Shown here in pieces: positions 35,385 through 46,149 of a stretch of DNA of 64,000 bases. The first letter of the stretch is position 1, and the number at the start of each line of letters is the position of its first letter. Position numbers and translations under genes: made by a program. Under the pieces are notes generated by a model. It did not search any database. It was not told the DNA's origin and saw only the letters and a list, made by a program, of their open reading frames with translations. This DNA comes from Desulfobacca acetoxidans DSM 11109 (GTDB lineage: Bacteria > Desulfobacterota > Desulfobaccia > Desulfobaccales > Desulfobaccaceae), in NCBI RefSeq assembly GCF_000195295.1, contig NC_015388.1:2294001-2358000 (forward strand). Direction: 5' to 3'.

Positions 35385-36574
35385 GCGCTACCTCTCAACC
35401 ACAACAGGCGTTTAAAACCTTGCCATATGCCAGCCTTTCGGCTGTCAGCTTTCTCCTCCCCGTTGAGCATTCGGGCCAATCTGCTAATCTTCAGGCTTAA
35501 TCGATCGGAAGGCTGGGTCTCGACCAATGGCCGCCCCTCATTAATACTCTGAATCACCACCTTCGGGTCGGACCGGAGCACGGCCAGAAAATCCTGCCCC
35601 AAAAATTTTGTCGCCTCCGATGGGGCTATATCAATTCCATTGATGAAGCAGTTTGCCACCGGCTTAAGCTTCTGCTCCCCGAATTCCAGCCGATGCAACA
35701 TCTGCAAGATTTTTCGGGTATGGCGGAGGGCCGGAATAGTGAGCACCGTAATCAACAATACCAGATCCGAGGCCTCCAGGCCCTTCAGGGTGATTTCATC
35801 CAGATGATCTCCGAGGTCCAGCAGTATCCAGCGATAGAGGTTTTGGCTCCGGAGATATTGCAGGATTTTGTCCACCTGCGGGGCCTGTACTATCTCGCTG
35901 TCTTCCAACCGCTGCGGCCCCGGCAGGACATCCAGACCGGAGTCGCGGCTGTGAATGATGTCCTTCAAATACTGCGGGTCGAGGCGGTCGAAATTCTCAA
36001 TGACATCCAGGATGGTATAGCGGGGCTGGATATCCAACAAGGCGCTGACATCAGCCGCCTGCATATCCAGATCAAAGAGCAGGACAGGTTCCTTGCGGTC
36101 CTGCAAGAAACTCTGGGCCAGATTGACGGCCAGAAAGGTGACGCCCACGCCCCCCTTACACCCCAACAGCGAGATAATCTGGGTTTTTTCGCCGTCGTGC
36201 AAGGTTTTTCGAACCTTATTGAAACGATGCAGCGCCTTGTGAAAATCCGGTTCGCTGATCTGGCCGACAAAACACTCCTGAACCCCCAGGCGCAGGGCCT
36301 TAAGCAAAACCTCAGTGCTGGCCTCCTGCAGATAGAGAAAGATTGCCGGATGGTTAACCCGCTGCTGCATTTTTTCAATCCACAGATCAAAGCCTTCCAC
36401 CCGGTCGTCATATTCGATAAACCAGACATCGGCCTCGCCATCCTCCGGAACGGTCAGGGAAGGGGCAAGGATCGCCACCGAAACCACTACCCCCTGGGGC
36501 GAGGCATTGATCACCTTCTGTAGATATCCTCCGATTTTTTCGTTGAAATAATAGATGCTAAAACGTATTGCCAT
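35381..36574 (-). CDS. cpaE: Tad/Flp pilus localisation protein CpaE (TadZ), ParA-like
   Basis: About 397 residues. The N-terminal receiver-like domain (about 1-125) lacks a clear phospho-acceptor. It is followed by a MinD/ParA-type ATPase with the deviant Walker [18 protein letters not shown] and the switch [15 protein letters not shown] chose the ATG at 36572-36574 ([14 protein letters not shown]) after an AAAAGGTACT site; the longer frame to 36625 adds an unsupported stretch. CpaE/TadZ places the pilus at the cell pole. It is coupled to cpaF by overlap. Confidence 0.9.
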
Positions 36575-36622
36575 GATAGTACCTTTTTCTTGATAATTGC
36601 CATGAAAATCATCTGCCGGTGG

Positions 36623-36641
36623 CACAGGCTTCCAGCCTGTG
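36623..36641. repeat. CACAGGCT-TCC-AGCCTGTG palindrome
   Basis: A perfect 8-base-pair stem with a 3-base loop, of the same family as 30606-30632. It appears inserted in a copy of the ACCATGAA/CTCGAAACT repeat: CCATGAAAATCATCTGCC lies before it and AGCTCGAAACTCGG after it. Confidence 0.65.
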
Positions 36642-36863
36642 TTGAATTTTTTTCTATTAGCTCGAAACTCGGAACTAGAAACTCGAAACTTATTTTCTTA
36701 GTAAATGCTTCTGCTCGGCTAAGAATGTTTCTAAGAACATAATTCGGCAGGAATCAGTCAAAGCTTTAAAGCGAAGAAGATATTTTTAGAAGTGATCAAC
36801 TTGTTGGTGATTTCTCTCAGAGTTGCAGAGATTTTCAGGAATATTTACCCAGCATTGACAGCA

Positions 36864-37333
36864 ACTTGACGCCAAACGTAGGGGCGAATCTGGTATTCGC
36901 CCTGATGACATCAATTTGACGCCAAACGTAGGGGCGAATCTGGTATTCGCCCTGATACGAGGGCAGATGCGGGGGGCGAACACAAGGTTCGCCCCTACAT
37001 TCCAATCCTTACATTCCAATTTTTATATATCCGCGCCCCGGAACATCAGGGGCTGGTGCGTACCCGGACCTGGGGTTCGCCCCTACATTCCAATCCTTAT
37101 ATATCCGCGCGGCACTCAGAATAATAGTGACAGGATTGACATCAATTTGACGCCAAACGTAGGGGCGAATCTGGTATTCGCCCTGATGACATCAATTTGA
37201 CGCCAAACGTAGGGGCGAATCTGGTATTCGCCCTGATACGAGGGCAGATGCGGGGGGCGAACACAAGGTTCGCCCCTACATTCCAATCCCTACATTCCAA
37301 TCCTTATATATCCGCGCGGCACTCAGAATAATA
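36864..37333. repeat. duplicated repeat block between cpaE and cpaB
   Basis: A 50-base unit TTGACGCCAAACGTAGGGGC with a GGGCGAATCTGGTATTCGCC palindrome occurs four times, anchored at 36868, 36918, 37149 and 37199. The block, followed by GGGGGGCGAACACAAGGTTC and TACATTCCAATCC, is present twice, about 281 bases apart. TATATATCCGCGCGGCACTC also occurs twice (about 37100 and 37307). No coding frame was recognised in the 769-base gap. Confidence 0.88.
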
Positions 37334-37343
37334 TTGAAAGGAC

Positions 37344-38162
37344 TCAAAAATTAACCATCTCCCTGCCGACTCCCCGAATCACCTCCACCCCTACCTTGGC
37401 AGGTGGTGGAATTGGACCCTCAAAATTCGCTGCCGCCTTTTTCTCAGGGGTGAGCAGGGCCGAAACCCTGGCCCCGGCGGTAGGTATGGCGGCTTTTTCC
37501 GTCCACCCGCGCAGGGCCAGGGTTATAGTTCCCTCCTTGGCGGCCAGTGCCAACCGTTCCCCTTCCTCCGGCGTCACCTCAAGGGTCACGGTAGGCACAA
37601 CTTTCGGTCTTTCGCCGGCCTTCTGTTGCTCGATATCCTGGCCGGTACCCAACACCGGCAGGTTCTGCAGGACTATCTGCGTCACGGGATCATTCTTGAA
37701 CTCATTGCGATCCAAGGATAGCAGGACGTCCACCCGGTTGCCCGGAACGATAAAACCGGCCACACCGGAGGCTTCATCCACCTTGATGGTGACCGCCCGT
37801 TTATCGTTGCCGATGATGCCGGCCATCCCGCCCGGGGCTCCTTTGGGGGCCAGCTCATGCTCCTGGATGACCTCGCCAGCCACGATGAGCTGGCGGGTCA
37901 CCCGGCCTTCCAGGGCCTTGAGGTCGGTGGCGGCATCAGCGGCAACATGTTCTTTCGGCAACTGCACCACCTTTAACAGCTCAGGAATTAAAACGCTTCC
38001 CGGTGCAATGTTCCTGGCCGCCGCCACCGCCGGCATCATTGCCACGCTGTCCCTCGCCGCCGGACGGGCCCGGGCCTTAAGCCAGCCGCTGGCTATGTAG
38101 GCAGCAAACCCGCCAAAGACAACAGCCAGCACCAATAGAAGCAACGGCGGAATATTCTTCAC
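37344..38162 (-). CDS. cpaB: Flp pilus assembly protein CpaB (RcpC)
   Basis: The 272-residue protein has an N-terminal membrane anchor (IPPLLLLVLAVVFGGFAAYI), then an SAF domain (about 40-110, VAAARNIAPGSVLIPELLKV) and an RcpC-type domain (about 120-215, GFIVPGNRVDVLLSLD; VTLEVTPEEGERLALAAKEG). CpaB/RcpC normally stabilises the outer-membrane secretin. Here the gene that usually follows, cpaC/rcpA, is missing and replaced by a repeat-filled gap. The start is GTG with a poor ribosome-binding site. It lies 92 bases after the second pilin gene. Confidence 0.92.
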   Translation of the reverse strand: MKNIPPLLLLVLAVVFGGFAAYIASGWLKARARPAARDSVAMMPAVAAARNIAPGSVLIPELLKVVQLPKEHVAADAATDLKALEGRVTRQLIVAGEVIQEHELAPKGAPGGMAGIIGNDKRAVTIKVDEASGVAGFIVPGNRVDVLLSLDRNEFKNDPVTQIVLQNLPVLGTGQDIEQQKAGERPKVVPTVTLEVTPEEGERLALAAKEGTITLALRGWTEKAAIPTAGARVSALLTPEKKAAANFEGPIPPPAKVGVEVIRGVGREMVNF

Positions 38163-38254
38163 AATCCCACACTTGACTCGTTATGAAAAAACTCTACATC
38201 ATACAATCAGCGCGATGCCGACTTTAGCGTTACTCGTTAGCCGCACCATCGATT

Positions 38255-38431
38255 TTATTTGCCGCTAGTGCCAATTTTAGTTGCCGCAGAATTTACTGAA
38301 GTATTTAATTTTCCGTAGAATACATAAATTCCCGCAATCAGCACTGCCCCAATGGCTCCAACTAGAACGGCATATTCCACCGCGCTGGCACCGTCTTCTT
38401 CCCTGATAAATTTTTTGATCATTGTCTCCAT
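38255..38431 (-). CDS. flp: Flp-type IVb pilin, second copy
   Basis: The product has 58 residues, and a GGAAAC site precedes the ATG at 38429-38431. The sequence METMIKKFIREEDGASAVEY shows the Flp prepilin processing site G/ASAVEY (cleavage after Gly14, Glu at +5). A hydrophobic core (AVLVGAIGAVLIAGIYVFYG) and a short polar tail ending GTSGK follow. This is the major pilin fold of Tad pili. It is paralogous to the gene at 38478-38660. Confidence 0.93.
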   Translation of the reverse strand: METMIKKFIREEDGASAVEYAVLVGAIGAVLIAGIYVFYGKLNTSVNSAATKIGTSGK

Positions 38432-38477
38432 TATTGTTTCCTATAGATCATATGATGTGTGCCGACCTTAGCCTCAA

Positions 38478-38660
38478 TCAGCTAGCCCCACCATTAGTCC
38501 CGATTTTAGTTGCCGCACTATCAATTGCAGTATTCAATCTTCCATAGAATGCATAGATTCCTGCAATCAGCACTGCTCCAATGGCGCCTACCAGAACAGC
38601 ATACTCCACCGCACTGGCGCCGTCTTCTTCCCGAATAAATTTTTTGATTAACGTCTTCAT
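38478..38660 (-). CDS. flp: Flp-type IVb pilin, first copy
   Basis: The 60-residue prepilin begins MKTLIKKFIREEDGASAVEY, with the G/ASAVEY cleavage motif, a hydrophobic segment and a tail ending TNGGAS. A GGAGAAC site precedes it. It is about 80% identical by eye to the next gene, with most changes in the exposed tail. It is the promoter-proximal gene of the Tad cluster. The prepilin peptidase (CpaA/TadV) needed to process it is not in the window. Confidence 0.94.
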   Translation of the reverse strand: MKTLIKKFIREEDGASAVEYAVLVGAIGAVLIAGIYAFYGRLNTAIDSAATKIGTNGGAS

Positions 38661-39671
38661 GATTGTTCTCCTTAGAATATACGATTTTAGTCATTAAATT
38701 TTAAAATTTTTAACGCCTTACATGGCCACAAACATTATTCCTTCCTTTCAGCCGCTCCCGCTACGCATCACCTCCATATAGGTATATTTACTCTCTAAGA
38801 AACCCTCTTCTAAGATTAACATTATCGTTATGATATAATCGGCAGCATCAGATTAAACTTTAAAATCTCCCTTAAATCGCGGAGCACTTTTTTTATTTCT
38901 CGTACTTTTTGAGGCTATCCCCGTCTAAGATATTTTATCAACCGCATTTTCATAAAGTTTCAGTACCTCTACACCCAGGATGCCCCTCGCGGCAGCTATC
39001 GCCGCGGCCACAGAAATAAACAGAAATAAGAAAAGTGTATTCCAGCGCCACCGCCCCGGAATCGCCGCCCCATCAGCTCGGCCAGAATAGAGGATTCCTT
39101 TCCATAGCTCTGCTCCCCATTTTCTGCCTTTGATTAATATTTCGGCATCGAAAAAAATAACTTTAATCTCGACGGCAATACCAACTCACCATCAAACCAA
39201 TATTTTCACTGTAGGGGCGAATCTTGTATTCGACCCTGTGATTCCGGGCGAATACCAGATTCGCCCCTACAGGCTACAGGCCAGGGATTCCGGGCGAATA
39301 CCAGATTCGCCCCTACAGGCTACAGGCCAGGGATTTTGGGCGAATACCAGATTCGCCCCTACAGCCCTATGATTTTGGGCGAATCCGGCTAATATCTTTT
39401 CCAGTGGGAATGGGCATAACTTCAGTAAATCTTCGGGTGCCCCAGACAACTCGTTAAATTCTGGCAGATGCTTGCCGGATGCTCTGCCGCTGAAGCGGGC
39501 CTGATAAATATCAGGCAACGCCCATCCTACGAATTCTCTTGAAGTTGAAGCGGCTTATTCTCTTAAGTTTTTCCCGGTTCTTGCCGATTTTTATGATGTG
39601 AAGCAATGCAGGACAGACACAAAGGGCCGCCCCTAAAGATGTGAATTTTTAAAGATGGAAGAGAAAATCCT
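38661..39671. other. 1-kb divergent intergenic region upstream of flp and the AAA+ gene
   Basis: The pilin-side part (38661-38930) is AT-rich and should hold the flp promoter. I saw no clear -24/-12 or -35/-10 pair. On the minus strand, 38925-39186 is an open frame without ATG, GTG or TTG. Its C-terminal 50 codons look protein-like (one membrane helix, RWNTLFLFLFISVAAAIAAA), so a decayed small gene is possible. Bases 39211-39385 are a repeat array. Confidence 0.5.
39211..39385. repeat. 46-bp tandem array of the GGGCGAAT...ATTCGCCC palindrome
   Basis: GTAGGGGCGAATCTTGTATT at 39211 is followed by units starting GATTCCGGGCGAATACCAGA at 39240 and 39286 and a variant at 39332 (period 46), then a shorter one at 39371. 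Each unit contains GGGCGAATACCAGATTCGCC plus CCTACAGGCTACAGGCCAGG. It is the same family as the arrays at 33874 and 36864. Confidence 0.88.
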
Positions 39672-41054
39672 ATGGCCTTGAAGAATCCGCCGCAATCATT
39701 ATTGAAGGAATCGCTGCTGCGCCCGCCGGTCAGCAGGCAGAAATCCCCCGACCCGGCGAGGTCTGATGAAGTTGCCGGCCCACCCCCTCTGCCGGTAAAG
39801 TGGCCCCCCAAATCCATCGCCGACCTCCATATCCCGGAAAATTTCATGGCCAACCTCCTGCTCAAGCACGCCTTCTACCAGGAGGTCTTTACCCTGCCGG
39901 ATATGACCTCCCGGCTGAAGTTGAGTTCTACCATCATCCTCCAACTTCTGGACAATCTGCGGCGGGATAAGTATGTCGATATCAGGGGGTCAGGAAGCCT
40001 GGACGGCGCCGCCACCGCCATCAGCCAGAACTACCGCTTCGCCCTGACCGAAGCGGGCAAACGCTGGACGGCGCAACTCCTGGAGTTTGACAGCTACGTG
40101 GGACCGACGCCGGTGATTCTGGACGAGTACTGGCGGCAGGTAGAGGGGCAGAGCATCCGCAATTTCCGGGTTAACCTGGCCCGCCTGAAGCAGGGTTTTT
40201 CCGGTTTGGTAATTCCGGAAACCCTTTTTGACCAGTTAGGTCCGGCCATGGTCAGCGGCAAACCGATGTTCATTTATGGACCGGCGGGCAACGGCAAGAC
40301 GGCGGTCTCCCTGCGCTTGGGCACGCTGATGGATGATCCCATCATGGTACCCTACGCCCTCTATGTCGAAGGTAACGTCATCCGGGTCTTTGACGCCGTC
40401 ACCCACCGCCCCCTGGTGGAGGACTCGGAGGTCCACTTCCAGACCGACCCGCGCTGGGTACAATGCCAGCGGCCGACCGTCCTGGTGGGCGGGGAAATGA
40501 CCCTGGAGATGCTGGACCTGGCCTTTAATCCCGTCCTCAAGTATTATGAGGCACCGCTGCAATTAAAGGCCAACAACGGGCTGTTCATCGTAGATGATTT
40601 CGGCCGCCAGCGTATTGCCCCCCAGGAGTTGCTCAATCGCTGGATCATCCCGATGGAAAACCGGCGCGACTTTCTCTGCCTGCATACCGGGCACAAATTC
40701 GCCATCCCCTTCGACCAGTTGCTCATCTTTTCGACCAACCTGGCCCCCGAGAGCCTGGTGGACCCCGCCTTCCTGCGCCGCCTGCGCCATAAGATCAGGC
40801 TGGATCACATCGACCGCGAGCAGTTCCGGGCCATCTTCCGGTTAGTCTGTGAACATTATCAGGTTGAGTACGATGATCAGATCGTCGATTATCTCCTGGA
40901 GAGATACTATGACCCGGAAGCAAGACCCATAGACGCCTGCCATCCCCGGGACCTGATAGAGCAGATTATCGACATCTCCCGTTTCCGGGAGGTGGCGCCG
41001 CAATTGACCGAAGAAAATATCGACCGGGCCGGCAAGACCTATTTCGTCGATTAA
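39672..41054 (+). CDS. AAA+ ATPase divergent from the Tad pilus cluster
   Basis: The 460-residue protein has a proline-rich N-terminus and a winged-helix-like region (about 55-135, FTLPDMTSRLKLSSTIILQL). The AAA+ core has Walker A YGPAGNGKT (202-210), Walker B NGLFIVDDFGRQ (about 304-315), sensor ISTN-like LLIFSTNLAP and an arginine-finger-like FLRRLRHKIRLD; a lid follows. It resembles ATPases described as having predicted chaperone activity and found with Flp pilus loci. Here it is head-to-head with the pilins. A pilus-assembly or regulatory role is inferred from context. A GGAAGAG site precedes the ATG. Confidence 0.8.
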   Translation: MALKNPPQSLLKESLLRPPVSRQKSPDPARSDEVAGPPPLPVKWPPKSIADLHIPENFMANLLLKHAFYQEVFTLPDMTSRLKLSSTIILQLLDNLRRDKYVDIRGSGSLDGAATAISQNYRFALTEAGKRWTAQLLEFDSYVGPTPVILDEYWRQVEGQSIRNFRVNLARLKQGFSGLVIPETLFDQLGPAMVSGKPMFIYGPAGNGKTAVSLRLGTLMDDPIMVPYALYVEGNVIRVFDAVTHRPLVEDSEVHFQTDPRWVQCQRPTVLVGGEMTLEMLDLAFNPVLKYYEAPLQLKANNGLFIVDDFGRQRIAPQELLNRWIIPMENRRDFLCLHTGHKFAIPFDQLLIFSTNLAPESLVDPAFLRRLRHKIRLDHIDREQFRAIFRLVCEHYQVEYDDQIVDYLLERYYDPEARPIDACHPRDLIEQIIDISRFREVAPQLTEENIDRAGKTYFVD

Positions 41055-42689
41055 GTGATAGTTCTTATACAGAACCTTGCCAAGGGGGGTGTCTTGCCAA
41101 ACCAGGGTTTCGAAGCCGATCAAACAGTTGCTGCAGCCAAGTCATCGTGCCTGAACAAGAGCCCAGAGGAAGTCTTTTCAAGAGGTTGGCCGTTTTCATT
41201 CCGTCAGGATTTCGTGCAGGACAGAGCCTTGCTTACCAAGACGGCGTTGATGATACTGATGCTCGTATTCTTTCTGGATATCCTCTCGCGGAATGCCAAT
41301 GCCGACGTTGACCTCTGGGGTTATTTGGCCTTCGGCCGGCTCTTCTGGGAAGGGGGCAGCTTCCCTTATCAGGATATCTTTACTTATGTGCCGACCCATA
41401 CCGTCTGGGTCTACCACGAATGGCTCACCGGCGTCCTCTTCTATCCGATCTATGCCCACCTGGGTGCCGCCGGCCTGCAATCGCTAAAAATGATTTTCGC
41501 CTTTGCCTCTTTATCCTTGATTTTCGCCACGGCGCGCCGCCGCGGGGCCAGCTTTTACGGCGCAGCGCTGATATTAATTGTCATGAGTGGATTTCTGATG
41601 GGCGGTTACAGTCCGGTGAGGGCCCAGGTATTCACCTATTTCTTTTTTACCCTGACGCTGTATCTCTTGGAGACCGCCAGGCTGACCTGCCGCTGGAGAG
41701 GACTTTGGCTGTTCATACCCATCCAGGTGGCCTGGTGTAACCTGCACGGCGGCTTTCTGGCCGGACTGGGATTAATCTTCATCTATGCCGCGGGCGAAGC
41801 CCTGGCGCGCCGCCCCTTCTGGCCCTATCTGACGATCCTGGGGCTGTCGGCCCTGGCAACCTTAATAAACCCGTATGGTTTGCAGTATTGGCTTTTTATG
41901 ATGCAGGCGGCAACTATGCCCCGGCCGGAAATCACCGAATGGGCTTCGATACTTTCAGCCTACAAATTAGGATTGCAGGCAAAATATCTCTATTATTTTG
42001 CTGCCGTTTGCATCTTTGTGGGTTCCCTGATCTGGGTCTGCCGCTGGCGCGAGCTGACGGCCGGATTAGCCCTGGCTATAACCTTCTGCCTGGGTCTGAA
42101 ACACATCCGCCATCAGGAATTTTTCCTCATACTGAGCGCCGCCTACCTGGCGGCACCGCTGTCTTCATATCTAACCGTCCTGAATAACCGTCCTCGGATA
42201 CAAGCATTACGCCATCGCTTGGTTTGGCACCTCTTCTTAATCTTCTTTATGACAATTTTTTTCTTGATCTCTCAACGGATGATATCCCAGAACCCCTTTA
42301 GTCTTAAGGTGCCAAGCTGCACGGCAAAAGACCAGGGAAGTATAAGTTATCCTGTAAACGCAGTTGATTTTATCCGTTCCAAAAAACTAGATGGCAGACT
42401 CTTAACTGAATTCAATTGGGGCGAGTATCTCCTCTGGACCCTGTACCCCCAATGTCTGGTGGCCGTGGACGGGCGTTACGAGACGGTCTATCCCGACAAG
42501 GTGATGCAATCATATTGGGATTTTAAATATGCCCGTCCCGGTTGGGAAAAATTCCTGCAAGAGTACCCGCCTGATATGGTTCTATTGCAGACGAATAGCA
42601 AGGTGTATCCGCTCTTGCAGAAAGAGCCGGACTGGCGGGAGGTTTACACCGACGCCGGCTCCGGCTTATTCGTCCGCAGCAGCAACTAG
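41055..42689 (+). CDS. polytopic membrane protein, GT-C glycosyltransferase-like
   Basis: Up to 544 residues. The N-terminal 60 residues are polar, then about eleven membrane helices run from residue 62 to 410 (LMILMLVFFLDILSR onward). A periplasmic C-terminal domain (about 425-544) contains LTEFNWGEYLLWTLYPQCLV and DGRYETVYPDK. The Asp-rich first loop (NANADVDLWGYLAFGRLFWE) and the C-terminal domain recall GT-C/ArnT-like membrane glycosyltransferases, but no catalytic residue is certain. The GTG at 41055 directly abuts the AAA+ gene stop; the true start may be later. Co-transcription with the AAA+ gene is likely. Pilin glycosylation is a guess. Confidence 0.65.
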   Translation: MIVLIQNLAKGGVLPNQGFEADQTVAAAKSSCLNKSPEEVFSRGWPFSFRQDFVQDRALLTKTALMILMLVFFLDILSRNANADVDLWGYLAFGRLFWEGGSFPYQDIFTYVPTHTVWVYHEWLTGVLFYPIYAHLGAAGLQSLKMIFAFASLSLIFATARRRGASFYGAALILIVMSGFLMGGYSPVRAQVFTYFFFTLTLYLLETARLTCRWRGLWLFIPIQVAWCNLHGGFLAGLGLIFIYAAGEALARRPFWPYLTILGLSALATLINPYGLQYWLFMMQAATMPRPEITEWASILSAYKLGLQAKYLYYFAAVCIFVGSLIWVCRWRELTAGLALAITFCLGLKHIRHQEFFLILSAAYLAAPLSSYLTVLNNRPRIQALRHRLVWHLFLIFFMTIFFLISQRMISQNPFSLKVPSCTAKDQGSISYPVNAVDFIRSKKLDGRLLTEFNWGEYLLWTLYPQCLVAVDGRYETVYPDKVMQSYWDFKYARPGWEKFLQEYPPDMVLLQTNSKVYPLLQKEPDWREVYTDAGSGLFVRSSN

Positions 42690-42789
42690 GACAATAGTCC
42701 AGAGACAGCCAAGTTTCTGTTAGCAGGCAAATTCCTGCTTCCATTTTTCCCGCCTCCAGATAAGCTGCTAAAGTTCGTACAATTTTTTC

Positions 42790-42818
42790 TTTACCTGGGC
42801 TGCTTTTTTGTTTATGAT
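42790..42818 (+). promoter_or_regulatory. probable sigma-70 promoter of the HU/IHF gene
   Basis: TTTACC at 42790-42795 and TATGAT at 42813-42818 are 17 bases apart, about 100 bases ahead of the ATG at 42918. Confidence 0.4.
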
Positions 42819-42917
42819 AACCTTGTGTTAACCGATTCTCAGCTAACATCCTTTAAGTGCAAGGCTTTTTCAGGTTGAGAGACATACCCTGCTACAGGTA
42901 GGAATCGCGGAGGACAG

Positions 42918-43205
42918 ATGAACAAATCGCAGCTTATTGAAGCCCTGGCAAAAGCTGAAAACCTGACCATAAAGAGGGCAGAAATGGTAGTCAATACCCT
43001 GTTCGAGAATATGACAAACGCCTTGGTGCAAGATGAGCGTATCGAGATACGCGGTTTTGGCAGTTTCAAGGTCAAATGTTATGAGGGCTATCAGGGACGC
43101 AATCCGAAAACCGGGGAAGTAATTGAGGTTTGTGATAAAAAGCTGCCTTTTTTCAAGGTCGGCAAAGAATTGAAAGAACGGGTTGACAGCTCTGCAGAAG
43201 AATAG
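42918..43205 (+). CDS. HU/IHF-family DNA-binding protein (IHF-beta-like)
   Basis: The 95-residue histone-like DNA-bending protein has an N-terminal dimerisation helix pair (MNKSQLIEALAKAENLTIKR). IEIRGFGSFKVKCYEGYQGR is the typical flank of the DNA-binding arm, and RNPKTGEVIEV contains the conserved Pro that kinks DNA. The form with YEGYQGRNPKTGE is closer to IHF-beta than to HU. A single-gene unit with a GCGGAGG site. As an RpoN cofactor it would suit the rpoN gene nearby, by inference. Confidence 0.93.
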   Translation: MNKSQLIEALAKAENLTIKRAEMVVNTLFENMTNALVQDERIEIRGFGSFKVKCYEGYQGRNPKTGEVIEVCDKKLPFFKVGKELKERVDSSAEE

Positions 43206-43330
43206 ATCTGTCAGCATGAAAATATTCATCCTGGTCGTGCTAGACGGGGAGCTAGCGGTGCCCTGTTGCCCGAGATCCGCTTAGCGGGGTTGAATTCCCA
43301 CTCAAAGGATTGCAGCGTTGTTCGGGTCCT

Positions 43331-43458
43331 GAACGCCAAGCGGGGGAATTGGACCCCACGCAACGGACGCTTGTGAACCCCGTCAGGTCCGGAAGGAAGC
43401 AGCGGTAAGCAAGGCGGTGCGTGTCGTGGCGGCTTCTAATTCAAAACCCTTGGCGTCC
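43331..43458 (+). ncRNA. ffs: signal recognition particle 4.5S RNA
   Basis: The conserved domain IV apical loop is GGTCCGGAAGGAAGCAGC at 43386-43403, which binds Ffh. Flanking arms pair as one long rod. The outer stem is GAACGCCAAG (43331-43340) with CTTGGCGTC (43449-43457). Inner arms include GAATT with AATTC and CCCACGC with GCGTG. Length is about 125-135 bases, so this is the short 4.5S form without an Alu domain. Ends are uncertain by about 15 bases. Confidence 0.93.
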
Positions 43459-43550
43459 AGTTCGAGCGATGGCGGATTCGATGAGGGGTGCACGGCCAGG
43501 TTATTCCTTTCTCAACTGATCCCCTGCCGATAATCCCGCGATTCACCTAA

Positions 43551-45308
<1,758 letters not shown>

Positions 45309-45321
45309 CCGGCCGGCCGCG

Positions 45322-46149
45322 ATGCACACCGTCACTATTGCTGATTTCACCCTGGGCGAAGGAAGGCTGGCATTTATCGCCGGTCCCTGCGTCATCGAAT
45401 CCAAGACCCTGACCTTGGAAGTAGCTCACGCCCTCAAGGCCTACGCCGTCGAATTGCAGGTCCCGCTCATTTTCAAGGCCTCCTTTGACAAGGCCAATCG
45501 CACCTCTGTTACCTCTTTTCGCGGTCCCGGCCTCAACCAGGGTCTGGAGATTCTGGCGCTGGTCAAAGAAGAGGTCGGACTGCCGGTGCTTTCCGACATC
45601 CATGAGACAGCCCAGGCGATACCCGCTGCCCAGGTTCTGGATGTCTTGCAGATACCAGCTTTTTTGTGTCGCCAGACCGACCTGATCGAAGCTGCAGCCC
45701 ACACCGGCAAACCCCTCAATATCAAAAAAGGGCAGTTCCTGGCCCCCTGGGATATGGCCCAGGCGGCGGCCAAGGCGGCCAAGGCGGGCAATACCTCCCT
45801 CCTGCTCACCGAACGGGGCGTGCTGTTCGGATATAATAACCTGGTCGTGGATTTTCGGAGCCTGCCCCTCATGCGCCGTCTGGGCTTTCCGGTGGTGATG
45901 GATGTCACACACAGTGTTCAACTCCCCGGCGGTCAGGGAAGTTGTTCCGGGGGAGATCGGCAGTTCATCCCGCACCTAGCCCGCGCCGCGGTAGCGGTAG
46001 GGGTCGACGCCGTCTTTATGGAAGTCCATCCGAATCCCGATAAGGCATTATGCGACGGCCCCAACAGCCTGCCTCTGCATGAAGTGCCCCGACTCTGGCG
46101 CCAATTGTTGGACATCCAGGCCCTTCGGAAGCATTGGGAAGAAGGATGA
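45322..46149 (+). CDS. kdsA: 3-deoxy-D-manno-octulosonate 8-phosphate synthase
   Basis: The 275-residue enzyme condenses PEP and arabinose 5-phosphate to Kdo-8-phosphate for lipid A cores. The motifs are [10 protein letters not shown] (about 17-26), [48 protein letters not shown] and [20 protein letters not shown] prefer the ATG at 45322; an in-frame TTG at 45289 would overlap pyrG. The family Cys in AGPC suggests possible metal dependence. Confidence 0.95.
   Translation: MHTVTIADFTLGEGRLAFIAGPCVIESKTLTLEVAHALKAYAVELQVPLIFKASFDKANRTSVTSFRGPGLNQGLEILALVKEEVGLPVLSDIHETAQAIPAAQVLDVLQIPAFLCRQTDLIEAAAHTGKPLNIKKGQFLAPWDMAQAAAKAAKAGNTSLLLTERGVLFGYNNLVVDFRSLPLMRRLGFPVVMDVTHSVQLPGGQGSCSGGDRQFIPHLARAAVAVGVDAVFMEVHPNPDKALCDGPNSLPLHEVPRLWRQLLDIQALRKHWEEG

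Noticed and set aside
35693-36523. 276-codon open frame opposite cpaE
   Set aside because: Antisense shadow of a clear CpaE gene.
37344-38162. CpaB frame considered as flagellar basal-body protein FlgA
   Set aside because: SAF domain is shared, but the RcpC-type second domain and the pilin/cpaE context support CpaB.
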